From NCBI GenBank assembly GCA_963169875.1, contig CAUJEL010000152.1, positions 1 through 64,000 on the forward strand: a stretch of DNA of 64,000 nt. Direction: 5' to 3'. Positions 63,490-64,000 of this stretch are shown here, piece after piece (position 1 is the first letter of the stretch; each line of letters opens with the position of its first letter). Below the pieces are notes generated by a model that had not been told where the DNA came from, ran no database searches, and saw only the letters and a program-made list of their open reading frames with translations. Position numbers and translations under genes: made by a program. The stretch comes from Candidatus Zhuqueibacterota bacterium (GTDB lineage: Bacteria > Zhuqueibacterota > Zhuqueibacteria > Residuimicrobiales > Residuimicrobiaceae).

Positions 63490-64000
63490 TTAGACACTTT
63501 TTTGCTTAAAATCAAGGGATTTGTCCCGCAGCACCACCTCAACGGTCTTTCCTGCCATGAAATCACCCTGCAGCAAACGCACGGCAAGGGCATTGACCAG
63601 TTCTTTCTGAATCAAACGCTTCAACGGCCGGGCGCCGAGAGCGGGATCATAGCCATGTTCAGCCAGATAATCCTCAGCCTCAGGCGTCATTTCCAGCGTG
63701 ATCTCCTGGCGCAGCAGCAAGCGCTGCAGATGACGCATTTGCAGCTTGACAATCTGGCGGATGTCTTCTCGCCGCAGAGCGTGAAAGACGACGATATCAT
63801 CAATACGGTTGAAGAATTCCGGACGCAACTGACTTTTCAGCGCATCGCGAACATGTGCCTTGATCTCTTCATGTATCTTTTCGCGGTTTTTCTCTGTGAT
63901 CTCCTGAGAACGTTCCATGATATAGGGCGCACCCAGATTGGAAGTCATGATGATGATGGTATTCTTGAAATTGACCGTGCGGCCCTGATTGTCAGTGAGC
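63490..64000 (-). CDS. clpB: ClpB chaperone, C-terminal part (gene runs off the window)
   Basis: The reading frame is open to the right edge. The extended sequence reads LTDNQGRTVNFKNTIIIMTS, then NLGAPYIM, the ClpB sensor-type stretch. QLRPEFFNRIDDIVVFHALR and GYDPALGARPLKRLIQKELV are the hallmarks of the second AAA+ module (sensor 1 and sensor 2 with GARPLKR). The ATG at 63948 in the track is internal. ClpB is the disaggregase that works with DnaK. Only ~170 C-terminal residues are in view. The TPR lipoprotein and the bat cluster follow on the same strand, an apparent grouping of protein quality-control genes. Confidence 0.93.
   Translation of the reverse strand, partial: LTDNQGRTVNFKNTIIIMTSNLGAPYIMERSQEITEKNREKIHEEIKAHVRDALKSQLRPEFFNRIDDIVVFHALRREDIRQIVKLQMRHLQRLLLRQEITLEMTPEAEDYLAEHGYDPALGARPLKRLIQKELVNALAVRLLQGDFMAGKTVEVVLRDKSLDFKQKSV

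Noticed and set aside
1-64000. CRISPR arrays, tRNA, rRNA and transposases
   Set aside because: No regularly spaced repeats with unique spacers, no cloverleaf with the T-loop consensus, and no DDE or HUH transposase or integrase motifs were found by eye.

Overview
The window looks like one contig of a Gram-negative bacterium of the FCB group (Bacteroidota/Calditrichota/KSB1-like). This placement is inferred from several features. Three secreted proteins end in C-terminal domains of the type-IX-secretion kind (NPFN motif plus a FlgD-like fold, or the shorter type A form). There is a Bacteroidetes-type bat (aerotolerance) gene cluster, a TonB receptor with a carboxypeptidase-regulatory-like N-terminus, a FadL-type porin, and many lipoproteins and Tat-exported oxidoreductases. 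No rRNA, tRNA, CRISPR array, transposase or phage gene was seen.

Layout. 0-7.6 kb: the end of a DUF3160 secreted protein; two HU/IHF-like genes, one frameshifted and one carrying a membrane anchor; a ClC chloride transporter; and a two-subunit molybdenum hydroxylase of the isoquinoline oxidoreductase type. 7.6-12.5 kb: an accessory segment. An inverted pair of about 64-bp repeats brackets a caspase-like lipoprotein and an NTF2-like lipoprotein. AT-rich DNA follows, with a Phd/ParE-type toxin-antitoxin pair, a DJ-1/PfpI protein and the C-terminal remnant of a short-chain dehydrogenase. 12.5-22.5 kb: a beta-helix protein and another sorting-domain protein, apolipoprotein N-acyltransferase, a D-aminoacylase-like amidohydrolase, a nitrilase-family amidase and two more gene remnants (metallo-beta-lactamase fold and PD40 propeller). 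23-31 kb: a P-type cation ATPase, a PsiE-like protein, a large orphan sensor histidine kinase and a Ca/Na antiporter. 31-37.3 kb: two Tat-exported Gfo/Idh/MocA oxidoreductases flanking a GH2 glycosidase. 37.9-46 kb: a polyprenyl-phosphate type glycosyltransferase, a thioesterase, a TonB receptor coupled to a PD40 lipoprotein, and a penicillin acylase family hydrolase. 46-52 kb: a run of outer-membrane barrels and lipoproteins. 52-64 kb: a long minus-strand cluster running clpB (partial), TPR lipoprotein, BatD-like, moxR, DUF58, SurA-like lipoprotein, second BatD-like, batA, batB, batC, batD, batE, closed by a strong terminator.

Functional reading. The right-hand cluster is a MoxR-VWA system. 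A AAA+ ATPase works with von Willebrand factor A membrane proteins and TPR/BatD partners, thought to act on periplasmic or envelope proteins under stress. The middle is dedicated to the outer envelope: export, lipoprotein acylation, barrels and secreted hydrolases. The accessory segments show repeated gain and decay of DNA: three gene remnants, one single-base frameshift, dispersed palindromes and short interspersed repeats. The most unusual objects are the repeat-bracketed caspase-like lipoprotein cassette, the membrane-anchored HU protein beside its frameshifted partner, the large nested palindromes between operons, and the extended bat cluster with additional BatD-like and SurA-like members. 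All functional calls come from reading motifs by eye. No database search was possible.
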